From positions 1-5,483 of the forward strand of contig CAZKUN010000411.1 in NCBI GenBank assembly GCA_964555935.1: DNA of 5,483 nucleotides, given 5' to 3'. Below, one piece after another: positions 5,140 through 5,483 of the stretch (position 1 is the first letter of the stretch; every line of letters begins with the position of its first letter). Position numbers and translations under genes: made by a program. The DNA is from CAZKUN01 sp964555935. GTDB taxonomy: Bacteria; Armatimonadota; Zipacnadia; Zipacnadales; VGFC01. The notes under the pieces were generated by a model that ran no database searches, was not told where the DNA came from, and saw only the letters and a list, made by a program, of their open reading frames with translations.

Positions 5140-5376
5140 ATGCCCAGAGGTACCGTTAAGTGGTTCAATGACTCCAAAGGCTATGGTTTCATAGCCCGTC
5201 CCGATGGCGAAGAGGACGTCTTCGTCCACTATTCGTCCATCTCGGGCGAGGGGTATCGTTCCCTCGTTGAGGGAGCGGAAGTCGAGTTTGACGTGGAAGC
5301 CGGGGCGAAGGGTCCGCGCGCCCAAAACGTCGTCGTCATCAGCATGCCTGAGGGCGCCGGCGGCGACCAGTGGTAA
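5140..5376 (+). CDS. csp: Cold-shock domain protein (CspA family)
   Basis: This is a 78-aa single-domain cold-shock protein, slightly longer than the usual 65-70 aa. These small OB-fold proteins bind single-stranded RNA and DNA and melt RNA structure, acting in cold adaptation or general growth. The family pattern is complete: GTVKWFN (4-10), RNP1-like KGYGFI (13-18), RNP2 DVFVHYSSI (26-34), EGAEVEFDVE (44-53) and KGPRAQNV (57-64). Tyr15 replaces the more common Phe of KGFGFI, a mild change. The tail after 65 (VISMPEGAGGDQW) is short and probably disordered. The start at 5140 has GGTGAG shortly before it and gives the normal MPRGTVKWFN beginning. The gene appears to be a single transcription unit, with a hairpin before and after it. 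Whether it is cold-induced cannot be told from the sequence. Confidence 0.96.
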   Translation: MPRGTVKWFNDSKGYGFIARPDGEEDVFVHYSSISGEGYRSLVEGAEVEFDVEAGAKGPRAQNVVVISMPEGAGGDQW

Positions 5377-5384
5377 TCGATGCT

Positions 5385-5418
5385 GTCCGGAGGGTCCACT
5401 CGCCTGGGCCCTCCGGAC
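5385..5418 (+). terminator. 13-bp hairpin after the cold-shock gene
   Basis: GTCCGGAGGGTCC (5385-5397) pairs with GGGCCCTCCGGAC (5406-5418), a 13-bp stem with one T-G wobble and an 8-nt loop. It begins 8 nt after the stop. There is no T run after it. It could end transcription in either direction, act with Rho, or protect the mRNA end from decay. Confidence 0.55.
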
Positions 5419-5483
5419 GCACTCCAAACTGGCGTTGGGCGGAACGCATTCTAGGGGGCAAGGGCTGTCGGGTGGTCGCCAGC
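5419..5483. other. Right-end intergenic sequence
   Basis: No gene is recognised in the last 65 nt. A small stem, GCGTT/AACGC (5432-5436 with 5443-5447), with a 6-nt loop is present, but it is too short to interpret. Confidence 0.4.

Noticed and set aside
4960..5427. Minus-strand frame of 155 codons over the cold-shock gene
   Set aside because: It is antisense to a complete cold-shock domain and crosses a strong terminator-like hairpin.
1..5483. Mobile element, CRISPR array or phage defence system
   Set aside because: No transposase, integrase, tRNA, direct-repeat array, nuclease or toxin-antitoxin motif was seen on either strand.

Overview
The window is GC-rich bacterial chromosomal DNA. 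All genes start with ATG, and most have clear purine-rich Shine-Dalgarno sites. No transposase, tRNA, rRNA, CRISPR array or other mobile-element signal was seen. The taxon cannot be fixed from sequence alone. The mix of metabolic housekeeping genes with a stand-alone DnaA-N-like protein and a secreted protein with two NTF2-like domains suggests a little-studied phylum. Armatimonadota is a low-confidence guess, not a result.

The left part (1-2453, minus strand) is a two-gene operon. An IlvD/Edd-family dehydratase, probably dihydroxy-acid dehydratase, is followed after 6 nt by the N-terminal 245 codons of pyruvate kinase, which runs off the left edge. The pyruvate kinase ribosome-binding site lies inside the last codons of the dehydratase, so translation is probably coupled.

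The stretch 2454-2674 separates divergent transcription units. On the plus strand it has a near-consensus extended -10 promoter (TTGTCA, 17 nt, TGG-TATAAT) with a perfect dyad between the two boxes. On the minus strand a GATAAT box fits a short leader to the dehydratase. The plus-strand transcript would carry a leader of about 115 nt with a hairpin and a possible 11-codon ORF.

The right part (2675-5376, plus strand) has four genes. The first is a 214-aa protein whose N-terminus resembles DnaA domain I but which has no ATPase domain. It is followed 33 nt later by a two-helix membrane protein with a bacterial PH-like domain; these two are probably one operon. Next comes a secreted protein of 274 aa with two NTF2-like domains, ended by a strong nested hairpin. 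Last is a 78-aa cold-shock protein, also followed by a strong hairpin.

The metabolic genes are routine apart from motif deviations in the dehydratase and in pyruvate kinase. The most novel part is the DnaA-domain-I-like protein, its membrane-protein neighbour and the promoter that drives them.
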